Below are positions 50,726 to 61,306 of a DNA stretch of 64,000 bases, one piece after another. The notes under the pieces were generated by a model. The model worked only from the letters and a program-made list of their open reading frames with translations. It did not search any database and was not told where the DNA came from. Position 1 is the first letter of the stretch. Each line of letters starts with the position of its first letter. The translations under genes and the position numbers were made by a program. This DNA comes from Casuarius casuarius (Eukaryota > Chordata > Aves > Casuariiformes > Casuariidae). Location: contig PTFA01000303.1 in assembly GCA_003342895.1 (NCBI GenBank), positions 454,435-518,434 of the forward strand, written 5' to 3'.

Positions 50726-53700
50726 TGCTAAGCATGACCAAACTCATTTTGGTACAGTTCAGATTGGGACGCTCAATAACATGTCTGTTTTGTGCATCTG
50801 AATGTGACCCCAACCAAATGTCTGAGGAAGAAGTGGCGAAGAGACAGGGGCCTGCATTGTGCCTGTGAATATACATTCAAAGTCAAGATCTTGAAAGGGC
50901 CCAAAATTTATTGTGGTGCTGGTGTCATTTCCCATTCACCAGCCTGACTGAATAAAGGAGTGCTGCACAGAGCTCTGCATAACTCGTTTGACTTTAAGAG
51001 TCAGTAAATGATAGATGTCTGTATCCTTGGATGAGGATAATCCAGTTCTATAGCCTGGCTGGATTTCAGCTGTTCTCTGAAAAAGGAGTAGAGGAGTGAA
51101 ATATTTACTTCTGGTGCTTTTCACAAGTGAAAATGACAGAGCGTGGGAAAATAAAAGCTAGCTTTGGTGGACAAGGGTTTTGGGGGGAAGGAAGTGGAGA
51201 ACATCTAATATGCTTTCTGGTAGAAAAGGACATAAAGGGGCTTGGCAAGAAAAGACCCATTCTTTTTATTTCTCAGAGGCAAAAAGTGAAGGCAGCATAT
51301 TCAATGAACATAACTCCACAGTTGTCAGTGCAGTCAGGTCTGTTTATGCCAACCAGTCAATTTGACCCAGAGCTTTGATTAAAAATATCAGGATCCCCAA
51401 ATGTTCCAATAAAAAAAAGGTGATGAAGAAACTTGTGCTTTGGCTAAAGAGCACCAAGCTCCAGAGTCATTTATAACAGCTGAAAGGATTAAATGTCATC
51501 AGGAAAACCAAAAAGAAAATGAATTTGTAATTAATTGTTTAGCCCAGCCAAGACAGTACAGCATTGCCAGTCTGAATAATGTATAGAGGAAACATCCCAA
51601 GATCTGTGCTTACTTTCCATTTTTTTCATTAACTGAATCTATATTAATGCAAAACAAGATAGCTGGGTGATTTTTAATGTACTCTGGATTTGTTAGCATT
51701 TTGATGATACCCAAGCTCAGAAGCTTCAGTTGACATCAGTGCCAGCTTATGCTTGGAGATGTGCAAACATATAGAAGGATCAGATACCTGCCAGGAAGAG
51801 CAAACGCAAGAGAAAGTGAAAACAAATAGTGATATATTTATCAACTCATCCTGTGACAATGGTAGAACTGTGTCTCGAACGCCGGCCTGTGAAATCCCTG
51901 GCCAGGGCATTCTTTTCTTGACCAGGCTTGTCTGTGCAAATCTGCACAAATTGCTTAAGAATTGGGAGCAGATTTGAGATTTCCTTTATACTTAGTGTTA
52001 TTAACTAAACACAATTTAAAGTTGGTTGGCTGGATAACAGAGAGCTAAATATATGACGTTGTTTTACCTTGGGCACCTCAAAGGATATTAGAAATTAATC
52101 ATCAAATTCAACATGTAATGCATAGCAATCAAAATGGTGCAGAAAGGTCATTTAACTTAACTTGATTGTATGTTATGATTCTGAGAAGACTTTTTTTTGT
52201 CCAAATATGGAGGCTTAGTGCCAATGGAGTCTAATCAAGCTTACCAATTAGTAGAGACGTTTTCTGTGACAATTGTCAATTAACCTCAAGGTTAGAAATT
52301 CAAGATAACCTGAACCATTGCTTAAGCTCACGTCAGAGTCAAAATAATACTCCACAGTATTAAAATAAACCTTCATCAAGGTTTTACGTACATGCAGATG
52401 GCCAGGTGATGTGCCACAAACCCCTAATGTAGCTGCCACATCTTTTCAAAACTATTTTCCCATTCTTTTGAAACTTAGATTTGTTGTAGCTAAATGGTAT
52501 TATTAACCTTCAGAGCTTGCTGTCCTACTTCTGCTAATCAAAGCAGCAGTAGCTGATTTTGTTAGATCATTGATTGTTCCATCTCCAAATCAAGTTACTT
52601 TTTTTCGCCCCCCCCCGCCCTGATCCTGAAGCTGGGTGTGTTCCCTCGGTACCCATACTACCACGTTCTCGAACAATCCCTTATCAAAGTGTTACAAATG
52701 CACAATAGCAAGAGCTGTCTTCATAGATACTGATGCCTTGTTGTACTGTGGTCTGGTAGACCTGTAATTCTTGCTGCTGATTTGCCCTCTGATGGGCAAG
52801 AAGAGTTATTTCGTGTTCTGGTGAATTGATCCATTAATTTCAGTAAAATCAGCTAATGTAGTTTTGCACAGACTGAGCATGAAACTTAAACTATCATTAT
52901 TACCCTAAAGTAGTATTTTGTGAAAAACTGTCTGCAAGAAAATGTACAATAATCAGAAACTTCTTGACCTGATTTTATGAACAGGAAAAGGACTCCGGAA
53001 CAGCACAAGCCCAGCTCATAGGCTGCCAATAAGGTAGTTAGCTCAGGGCCTTAACGAAACAGCTTAATGAGACAGAACATGGGAGGTGATGTATTTTGAA
53101 GGGATAGTGTCCTTTATGCTAAAGGCCACCTTCCTGAGCACTGCCCTGCTAAACCAGCTATCCCTGACTCTGAGACAGGTATCTACTCTGGGAAACATTG
53201 TTAAAGGCAATGCTATGTTAAATGTGTGCCGTGTAAATCTAGAATTACTTCAGGAGATGGCCTTTGTATTCCCAATAAGGTTGAATTCTCGATGTAGGAA
53301 AAAATGTCCCCCTTGAAATATAAACAACATTGTCTTAGAAAAAGAATGGCCTTCAGTTCCAGGACATTAAAAGAACCATTTAGATATGATTTGTGTGAAA
53401 GCCTCTGCTGGACGACTGGCCACGTGACACAGGTCAGGTATGGGGAAGAGTCAGTTCAAGATGGTGGTAGTCTGGCACAATTTATCTTGCACAAGCATCG
53501 AGACTCTGCGTCTCTCCTGTGGCAGAGAGCTCGCTGTGAGGGTTCGTGGGGGAAGATGTTCTGGTGGTTGTAGGTGCACAGTGAGCGCGACCAGAAGTGA
53601 GCACATCTGTGCGCTGACTGTCTGTGGTGAAGGCAAGCTGCGTTGTTAAGATGTTGCACTTTATTTTAGTGACTCCAGGTTACAAGGAGAGTTTTAATGG

Positions 53701-55826
53701 GCTTGGGGTTACATCTCAAGAATTCTGCAACATTTTCAGGTTAATAACGCTGACACGTCTTATCGGTCCTTTGCCATCAGAGCTGTAATGGGGAAAACCC
53801 AGCATATTGTTAGGAGTTTTAAAACTGCCTTGAAATCTGTCAAGGGAGATTAACTATCTTTATATCAGAAAATAGCTTCCTTCTTGCTATCTCATGAAAC
53901 AACACATAGCTTCGGAAAAGGTGCTCCTGCCTAACAACTTACTGGGAGGAGGCAGACTCCCAGGGTGAAAGGGGTGAGAACCGAGGAGTTTTTTGTACGC
54001 CACTTGAAGAGGGGAGACTCTGTGATTTCAAGAAGATGAGGTTGCAGGAGCGTGAAAAGACTTCTAGAAAGAGCAAAAACGTATGTTCCCGCCATACATA
54101 ATTTGTACATCCTGCTGCAGCATTCAACCTTTCGGTTGGTGAAGCACCACCTACAAATGGAGCTGAAGTGATGGGAGGTGAGATGCTCTTGAATAGAGGT
54201 TGTGGATAAGTTCCCTGAGTTAGGGGGTATACAGTTGTGCTCATAGTCGTGATGGCAGGAGGGAGGAACCGCATAGTCTGTTTCACTGAAAGGTTGATTG
54301 TAATTTTTGGCCTAAAATTGAAGGAAGACAAACCAAACTACCTATTTCAAACACACACAGATCTGAACATATTTTGATATGGTTTAGACTGAGGTAGGAC
54401 TTTTTGATAGGTTGGGAGATGTTTCATTTTGATTGCTTAAAATTTTTATGCAAGAATTTCTTTCCAGGAAGAAATCATCTTTTTTTTTTTTTTTTTTAGA
54501 TGAAAAGCCAAAATACTCCATTTGCAAAATAGCTGAATGAAACATTACCAAAATCAACATCTAAATTACTTCTGTTGTATGTGTCACTTTATTGAACAAA
54601 GACAAATGAAATGGTAACAAAACTTACCAGAAGCTATTCTGATGATGGGAACACTTATGACAGTGGTGACGTGTAACCAAATGTCCAAAATAACCTCATG
54701 CTCTCAAAGAGTATTCAGCTGAAAATCCTGTCAGGAGCAGAGATGCCCACTCAAACAGAACCGTGTGAATAATCCCCTCCTCTTCCTCCTTGGTGAATCA
54801 GTTCACGGGGCATCCTGCCAGACAAAGCTCATCTGGGAAGCCTGATCTTTGGGAGAGGGTGAGTGAAGAAAGCAGCTGACATGCTGCTGGTGGGAGGCAC
54901 CTTTGTAAGAGACATTAACCAAAAGATTTCAGAGCTCAAGTTTTTCAATGAGAGGTAATCCCCACCACCACCAAAAAGAAAGGTGAAACTGAAAAACAGG
55001 TCTTTGCTCACAAAATATCATTTTGTCAGAAGGCAAATTTTCTGTCGAAGAGAATGAGCTAAAGAATTCCCCGGCTGCTTATTCAGAGAGCAAAAGCCAT
55101 TCTTTCTTGGCTGGTGTTCACTGCAGAAAGTTCCTCTGGGAAATACTGTGTTCATTCCCACTCTGTTTATTCCAGCTTTTACCTTGGCACAGAGTGGGTT
55201 TGGAGAGGGGTTTGGAATCACTTTCTTTGATTAGCAGACATCCCCTTCCTGCTAAGAACAGAATTAGGGTGGAGTTGAAGGCCAGTGGGATACTTTTGGT
55301 CTTGGATTGCTTAGATACATGATCGTATCTGATCATCAGCACTTGCCAGGGGACAGGGTAGGGTTTTTTGTGAGAATTTTTTTTTATGACTTTTTTTAAT
55401 GACTATTCTGTGAAATATGGGCTGGCAGTAGAGGCAGTGGGGACTTGGGTACCATTCATCCTTAGGAAGTAAAATACTCCCTGCTCTTTCTTGGCAGTTT
55501 CTGTATAATACATCTGAGATCCTTTGCTTTGGGCTTGTTAAGGGCCTGGTCCTGCCTCCCTGCACCTTGTGTTGCCTCAGAGGCTGCGGGGATGGTGCCT
55601 GGTGAAAATACTCACGTGTGAACATCTTGCAGGCTGTCTCTTACTCATATTCATTCCCTGCCCTGGTTGCCCTTCCTGCGGACAGAGGTCCAGCCCACCT
55701 GCATGTGAGATAAACTGAGCACACAGATCTTCATTAATCTCTGTTCCTTAAAGAAAACTATGAGTCTATTCGTGGCCTTTCTCCCCTGTAAAGAGCTGTC
55801 TTGCAGAACAGCTCCTGTCTTCTCAA
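50726..55826. other. Presumed intronic/intergenic stretch
   Basis: No supported gene. Simple runs include C9 at 52608-52616 and T18 at 54480-54497. The frames present are short and overlap on both strands. Confidence 0.5.
54480..54497 (+). repeat. T18 homopolymer
   Basis: A pure T run. On the - strand it could be the poly(A) of a retroposed sequence, but nothing upstream on that strand looks like an mRNA-derived insert and no target duplication was noted. Confidence 0.9.
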
Positions 55827-55832
55827 TAGGAT
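55827..55832 (+). repeat. Target-site duplication, left copy (TAGGAT)
   Basis: Six bases, TAGGAT, abut the left end (TGTGGCAT...) of the solo LTR and are repeated exactly at 56216-56221 on its right side. A 6-bp duplication is typical of alpha/beta-retrovirus-like (class II, ERVK-type) integrases. Confidence 0.88.
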
Positions 55833-56215
55833 TGTGGCATATGATGACACGGACCACAAGAAGAATGGTGCAAGAAAGCCTTTATTGAAAACACAATGGC
55901 TGGTTATATAGCCACTAGCTCAGCCACTCCTCCAAGTATCTTCTTGGCCTTGTGGCATCTTGTGATAGGTGGGTAAGGTGTCTTCTGATGCCTAGCAGGG
56001 GGGCAGGATAGCCCAGCAGGACAGGCCCACCACAGCTGCTCAGCACGTAGGCAGGGAGGCACACCGTGGCTGCTGATACAGGCAGGAAGACACATGATCA
56101 GTGGCAACTCACGTGCACACACTCTGGGCTCAAATCACAGTTACCACTTCATTACTTTCTGCCTTAAAGACTCTCCACTGTCTTTCACAGCATCACTCAA
56201 TCTTGGTCCCCAACA
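55833..56215 (-). mobile_element. Solo LTR of an endogenous retrovirus (383 bp)
   Basis: The element runs TGTGGCAT...CCCAACA on the + strand, so on its sense (-) strand it begins TGTTGGGGACC and ends ATGCCACA, with the canonical TG...CA ends. On the sense strand there is a TATA box (TATATAA, 55910-55904) followed 18 bases later by a polyadenylation signal (AATAAA, 55886-55881), then about 48 bases of R/U5. It is flanked by a perfect 6-bp target duplication. No primer-binding site or internal retroviral sequence follows, so this is a solo LTR left by LTR-LTR recombination. The 6-bp duplication and short length favour a class II (ERVK-like) origin. Intact ends suggest it is younger than the CR1/MIR relics. 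Confidence 0.9.
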
Positions 56216-56221
56216 TAGGAT
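56216..56221 (+). repeat. Target-site duplication, right copy (TAGGAT)
   Basis: Exact copy of the six bases at 55827-55832, directly adjoining the right end of the solo LTR (…CCAACA). It is followed by a chance further AGGATAG. Confidence 0.88.
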
Positions 56222-57220
56222 AGGATAGTTTCACTGGCAGCAGGGCATGTTTGTCTGGAGGATGACTATATCTGGAGAAGGAATGCCGCTGGTGAGGTGT
56301 GGGGGCTGCGGGAAGGTTGTGGGGTGCTGGAGTTTCTCCCAGTGGATTTAATCTTGTAGGCTGGGACCTGTCTCTGGGAGTTTTCAGCTTACCATGGGGA
56401 CCCAGATGTCCCTTTCCCATGCTCACTTGTCTGGTATGGACAGATGCCTGCTGCATTGGCACAGTTAGGACCTCAGTCAGGGCAACCCACAACCACTCAC
56501 AGCCTGAGACCTTTCCTTTGTTCTAGCTCCCCCGGGACATGGCATTCCCATTGCCAGTTTTTTTTAACCTCTGCTGTTTCTCAGCCTTAATCCCATTCCC
56601 CTCTAGAAACTTTCTTCTGTTGCTGAATAGAATACAGTCCACTCCCCTGCTGGGATCACTTTCCTGACAGAAGGACTCATGTCTTCAACCTGTGCTCCTC
56701 TTAGACCTTCTTTTTCCTATCCATCCAGAGAGCATGGTCTGTTTGTCTTCCCCGTCCTCTGTGCCTTGATTCTGGTCTGCCATCTAGAGGCCTGTGTGGC
56801 CCTATTAGCTCATTAGCAGAGAGCTACTGAATCTTCATTAGGCCTTATTCAACCTTTAGTATGATTGGAGGTGCTTATATCCCCATTCACGTGTGGAGAG
56901 ACAAGGGCCTAAGTCAGCAGGTCTCTGCTGACTGCAAGTGGTTTCTGAGGAAACAAGGCCAACATGAAGATATTCAAATTCCCACTTCAGCCGATATCCC
57001 TGTTTTGGGGGTAGGTCAGACACTGACCCACCCTTGGCCTGAGGCTGCAGAGATGTTCAGGGTCAAATCCCCAGCAGAGTTCTGTAATGAAGTTTTCTTC
57101 CTGCTCTTTCAGTACTGAGCCAGATCTAGCAAGTACACCTACACGTCAAGGTTTTCATAAAGCCAGCAACAATAAACTAGGAAATAGCTCTTCCCTGCTC
57201 TCTGTAGGTGCAATATTCCA
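56222..57220. other. Unique sequence, no gene seen
   Basis: Moderately GC-rich unique sequence. The frames present are short and unsupported. Confidence 0.5.
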
Positions 57221-57290
57221 GTGATTAGAGCTCTCCCCTGGGACGTGGCAGCTCTTCTCTTCAGTTCTGAACCCAGATTCCTATCTTCCG
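57221..57290 (+). mobile_element. MIR-like tRNA-derived SINE fragment (head)
   Basis: 'gtgattagagctctcccctg' followed by 'ggacgtggcagctc' matches the tRNA-related head of amniote MIR-type SINEs, which read close to 'gtggttagagcgctcgcctg' then 'ggacgtggga'. A degraded B-box region follows ('cagttctgaaccca'). It is a fossil fragment and not a tRNA gene. Confidence 0.7.
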
Positions 57291-57535
57291 CTTCTCAGCA
57301 GCCTTTGGATACTCTCAGCTTTACAGTTTGATGCAACTGCTTTGTTCTTTGGCACAGATGGAGAGATGCCTCAGGCTCCTGCCTGATGTTTGGGATGCTC
57401 TTGTGGGAGACCAGTCTGCAGTCCCTGTTCTTTCCGCGCAGAGGAATCTTGCATCAGAAGAAAGTCTGTGGCTGCGGCACAAGTAGCAGCAGACTCGGTC
57501 TGAAGAATAAGGCACTAGATTGTCTCATGATGATG

Positions 57536-58003
57536 CTAATGAAGAAGCTGGGGTCCCCTGTGGGTGACTGTGCCACGTACGGGGGGCAGTCGTATGAAGA
57601 CAGGTTTGTAGGGCTCCTGGAGGGTGAGAGCGCTTTGTGAAAAGGAAATCTGAGGCTGGCAGACAAGTTTGACATTGACAAAAATAACACTGATATTGTT
57701 AGTAATCTCTGGCTCTTGGGAGATGAGCTTTCTCTCGGTCCTTTTGGTGTGTGTAGAGACCTTTTCCACCACCAACTTTTTGTTCCGAATCCATGTTCTG
57801 GGTGTCAGTTTTTTGGGGGAGGGAGGTTGGCTGCTCTTTCCTCCAGATGGCTTATCAGAAGACTTTCTTAGGGTACTCACTTCCACGGGGAGGAAGCATA
57901 CAAAAGCAGACAAGATAAAAACAGCAAAGCTGAAGGTCAGTTTCTGAATGGTGTTGCCATGAGCCAGCGCTGAGCCAGGAGGTGCAGCCGTGTTTGTGCT
58001 CAT
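57536..58003 (-). CDS. Candidate small single-pass membrane protein or first coding exon (uncertain)
   Basis: A 155-codon frame from ATG at 58003 to TAG at 57538. Residues 1-21 are polar and small, residues 22-40 form a hydrophobic segment (LTFSFAVFILSAFVCFLPV) that could be a signal anchor, and residues 45-95 are Lys/Arg/Ser/Pro-rich. I recognise no family. A TATA-like ATAAATA lies about 65 bp upstream of the ATG (58065-58076 on the + strand), but the ATG context is weak (T at -3) and no polyadenylation signal was seen downstream. A good splice donor (GAA/GTGAGT, intron from 57880) falls exactly after codon 41, so the real product might instead be a first exon encoding a short N-terminus plus a membrane anchor, as in type II membrane enzymes. 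It may also be a chance frame. Confidence 0.25.
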   Translation of the reverse strand: MSTNTAAPPGSALAHGNTIQKLTFSFAVFILSAFVCFLPVEVSTLRKSSDKPSGGKSSQPPSPKKLTPRTWIRNKKLVVEKVSTHTKRTERKLISQEPEITNNISVIFVNVKLVCQPQISFSQSALTLQEPYKPVFIRLPPVRGTVTHRGPQLLH

Positions 58004-61000
58004 AAATTGGCTAGTGTAGGAGGCTAGGCAGTAGGAAGGATGGGGGAAGCAATGTTTTTAAATAGATATTTATGGAGGATATCAACATTTGGCATTTCTC
58101 TATTTCAGAACAGTGGAGGAGGAACTAAGAGCTCCATCTCGCCTCCTCCTTCCCTACATGCCAATTAGGACCACAGTCTGCTACCCTTGATCACATGGAA
58201 CAGCCACTTACTAGCTTGTGCCAAGCAGCACCTTCCTTCATGAGTGGTTTCCTTCCTTCCAGTGGTGAAAAGCAACAAAATCCATTCCCCGTGACTCCTC
58301 CTGTATGTTGGGTATGTACATACTAGCTGTTTCAGTGAATTAACATCTAGTTTCAAGGCATTCCTTCTGCTGCTGCCTTTCATCTAGGTACCTCCTTCCC
58401 CATACCTTTGAAGAGATCTGACAGGCAATCACATGTGACTCTAGCTTTTCTTTTCCTTGGAAATCATGTAGGGTGATTGGAGCACCTGATTAGAACATTA
58501 GTTCTCTACACAGTCAAGCATGGGGACACTTCCCAAACAGCTCAAGAACTCACTAATGGTTAGATAAAGTATCACACTGTACCTCCCCCCACCTCCCCAT
58601 CCACCTCCCAGGTAGTAGCTGAAAGTCCCCTGCTAATCTGCAATTCTGTGAGCTGCCTCCTGCAGCCTTTAGGTTCCAGGTCTCAAACAGCCCTTTTCTC
58701 TCTGTTTTGGGCTAGTCTCCCAAACATTTGCATTGCCTCTTTCTCCCATTTCCTGCCATCACCTGCTGCCGCCTCACTGCATCTTGGCAGCCCCCTCTTG
58801 TCAGAGGGACTGAGCCAAAAACATTGCAAGGTGTTAGAAAATCTTAACTGCAGTTAAATGAGAAGCTGTTGTTTTAGCAGCATCTGGAGTTTTCAGCTCT
58901 GCTCTTTGTCTGTTGCTGATGGTTTCAATCATTGCTCCTTGGCCAGGGTGCAATATCCCTGGGAAGCTCTCTTCCCTTATTGTCTGGTGGCCGTGCTGAG
59001 CATTGGAGTCTTCAAATCACGCATTCCTCTTGGCCCAAAAACGTTCATCTGTTCTCTACCAAATCTCGTCACATTATGGGGAAAATGAACAGTCCTTTTC
59101 CATGGAGCACTGATTTCTCCTGAGTGCCTTTTACTGATGTGCACAGGATGCAGGGGTTGCAGTAATTTATGCTCCTGATTTCTTGGACCTCATCTGCCTG
59201 AAACCATTTGTGGTCCCAGCCCAGAATAGCTTAAAGCATTCTAGCTGCTCCTCATTCTGAGTGCCGCCTGCCCCGGGGCGCTGAGGCGCTGTGGTGGAGC
59301 CTGGCTGACGCTTCGGGGTGTTTTGGGGAGTCTCATATACTGTTATAACCTTCTGAGAGTGCTTATAGCACGGAGCTGAGATCACAAGGGCTTTATGGCC
59401 AGGGGAGCTAGGAAGGGCACCCAGCAGACTTGGTCTACTGCCCCCGCATCCACCCAACCCTGGGGGATGAGGAAGGGCACAAGAGATGCTCTCTGAGGCT
59501 AAGCTGCTGCAGATTAATAAAATGAAGGAGGTTGCACAGAGGAGGCTCATGGAGAAATGTCTGATTCTCATTGCTGCTTTTAACTAATGTTGGGAAAGGG
59601 AAGAGGAGAGATGGCATAGAGCAGCCAAGAAAACAAGCAGCTCTTATTCATACAACAGCCTCTTCTGACTCTTGCTTCCATGAAGAAGATATTTTTCACT
59701 GATGTTCTCAAACCTGTCTTTATTCCTCCCAGAGCTCAAGCTTAAGTCATTCTTCCTTTCCCCTGTTTCAGTTCCTGCCTCTCCTAGCTACAAGAAATGG
59801 CAATCTACCTGTGAGGTGCATAGGTGAATTCCCTTCCTGAGACCCAAGGCAAGCTGAAGCTGTTTCCGGTAAGAAACGACTACTTTGGAGAGAACAGGGC
59901 AGTTCAGAGCATGAAGATGACATGTTCCCCTGCATTTTCCATGTTAGCAGTGCAGGTGAGATCAGCATGAACTGTCATAGTATTAATTTTTCTTTAACAG
60001 CAGAGTTTTCCAGGAAATTATGGTGTTCTTTTCTCCTTACCAAAAAAAAAGACTGAGATCATCAGGTGTTTTGTTTGCTTTTTAAGAAAAAATGATATAA
60101 ACAGGGTTTTGGCAGCAAAACACTGTAAAAAAAAAAAAAAAACAAAAAAAAACAAAAAAAAAAACTGTGCTGCTCTGGGGGGCTTCACTTGCTTGACTTT
60201 TTTCGGTGGATGACTTGCAAATTTTGTGCAGCCTCTGAGGTTTTGTTTCAAATCTTATCATGTTATTGGGAAACTGTATAAATTTTCTAAATTAATTCTA
60301 TCTGCTTGGTTTAGAAGGGGATGAGTCTAACAGCAGGGCATTTTTGAAGAAAAGTACACCCTCGGTTTGGGTTGCATTTGAGTCTGTTATGGATATCTAA
60401 GCCCCAAGGACTTCTTCAGGATCAAACACTGCTTTTGAAATCAGAAATAAAACCTACAATTAAAAAAAAAATCCCTGTTAATTTCTGCCTACTGGTTCTG
60501 TATGCATCAACAGAGCTGCTTGGAAAGAAGTAGAAGCAGGATTTTATCCCTCAGATTTTTATGTGATCATTAAAGTCAGTGTAAATGTCCTGCTGATGAG
60601 TACTGTGGTGTCAGCTGGGAGTTGTCTCTTTCGCCAGCACAGATGCACAAGACAGCCCAGCCAGCATGGCATGGAGGTTTTGATTTTGTGATGATTAAAG
60701 AATTTGGTTGTGTTTATGTTTGCACAGGTTAGTACTAAGCCCATGCTGTCCTGAATCAGCAGTGGAGGATCATCTGCATTTCTAATTGAAGTGCTTTTGA
60801 TTGCCTTCAGACCCCTTTAGTGATTGCTTGCTGCAAGTTGCCGTGTTTGCACAAGCTGCCCTGAAAAAGTCAGCTTACTATGGAGCTGGAGTAGCAGGAG
60901 ATTTTGGCTTTTGTCATAGCAACTAGATAACCTGTAGTTCAGGGAGCTGGACTGGCACTTCGGAAAGTTCACCCCAGACCTGGCCTTGCTGCATGACTCT

Positions 61001-61130
61001 TCACAGCTCTTTGTCAGCTTTTTTGCTTTGGCTTGCAGTTCTTGGGGATGCTGTCACTCCGGCTGCAGGCAGCATCAGCACAAAGGAGTTTTAGCCTGTG
61101 AGATGCTGTGGGTCCAGCTGAGTCATGAAT
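58004..61130. other. Unique sequence, no gene seen
   Basis: No supported coding sequence. A long A-rich tract at 60.1 kb is listed separately. Frames of up to 134 codons near 59.2-59.6 kb lack any domain or gene context. Confidence 0.5.
60127..60164 (+). repeat. A-rich tract (A16-C-A9-C-A11 pattern)
   Basis: A 38-bp almost pure A tract interrupted by two C. It could be a decayed poly(A) tail of a retroposed sequence, but no AATAAA precedes it and the 100 bp upstream are not recognisable as an mRNA 3' end. It is called simple sequence. Confidence 0.85.
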
Positions 61131-61135
61131 GTAAA

Positions 61136-61172
61136 CATGACCCAGGTTCAAGTCCTCGTGCTTCCTGCCTCC
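61136..61172 (+). mobile_element. MIR-like B-box region (short relic)
   Basis: 'catgacccaggttcaagtcc' contains GGTTCAAGTCC (61145-61155), matching the Pol III B-box of the tRNA-derived head of MIR-type SINEs. It is followed by a 'tgcttcctgcctc' continuation that fits the same head. No A-box is convincing. It is weak alone, but another candidate lies about 100 bp downstream. Confidence 0.42.
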
Positions 61173-61250
61173 CAAGAACTGGGGCGATTTTCCCCTCTTT
61201 CAGGGAATAGCTGGCTCTCTGTGAAAAGTTCTAGGACTCGCTGTTAGTCA

Positions 61251-61306
61251 GTTCAGTGGGTGGAGGTCTCGCCCAGGATAGGGGAAATGCAGGCCTGAGT
61301 CTTCAC
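61251..61306 (+). mobile_element. MIR-like SINE head (diverged)
   Basis: 'cagtgggtggaggtctcgcc' followed by 'caggataggggaaatgca' and 'ggcctgagtctt' aligns, with many substitutions, to the amniote MIR head 'gtggttagggcgctcgcctg...ggacgtgggagacccgggttc'. Spacing between the A-box-like and B-box-like parts is preserved. It could be coincidence, but spacing plus order favours a relic. Confidence 0.45.

Noticed and set aside
52828..52890. Possible further palindromic amniote repeat ('attaatttcagtaaaatcag')
   Set aside because: Similarity is limited to a short AT-rich word and the second arm is not recognisable.
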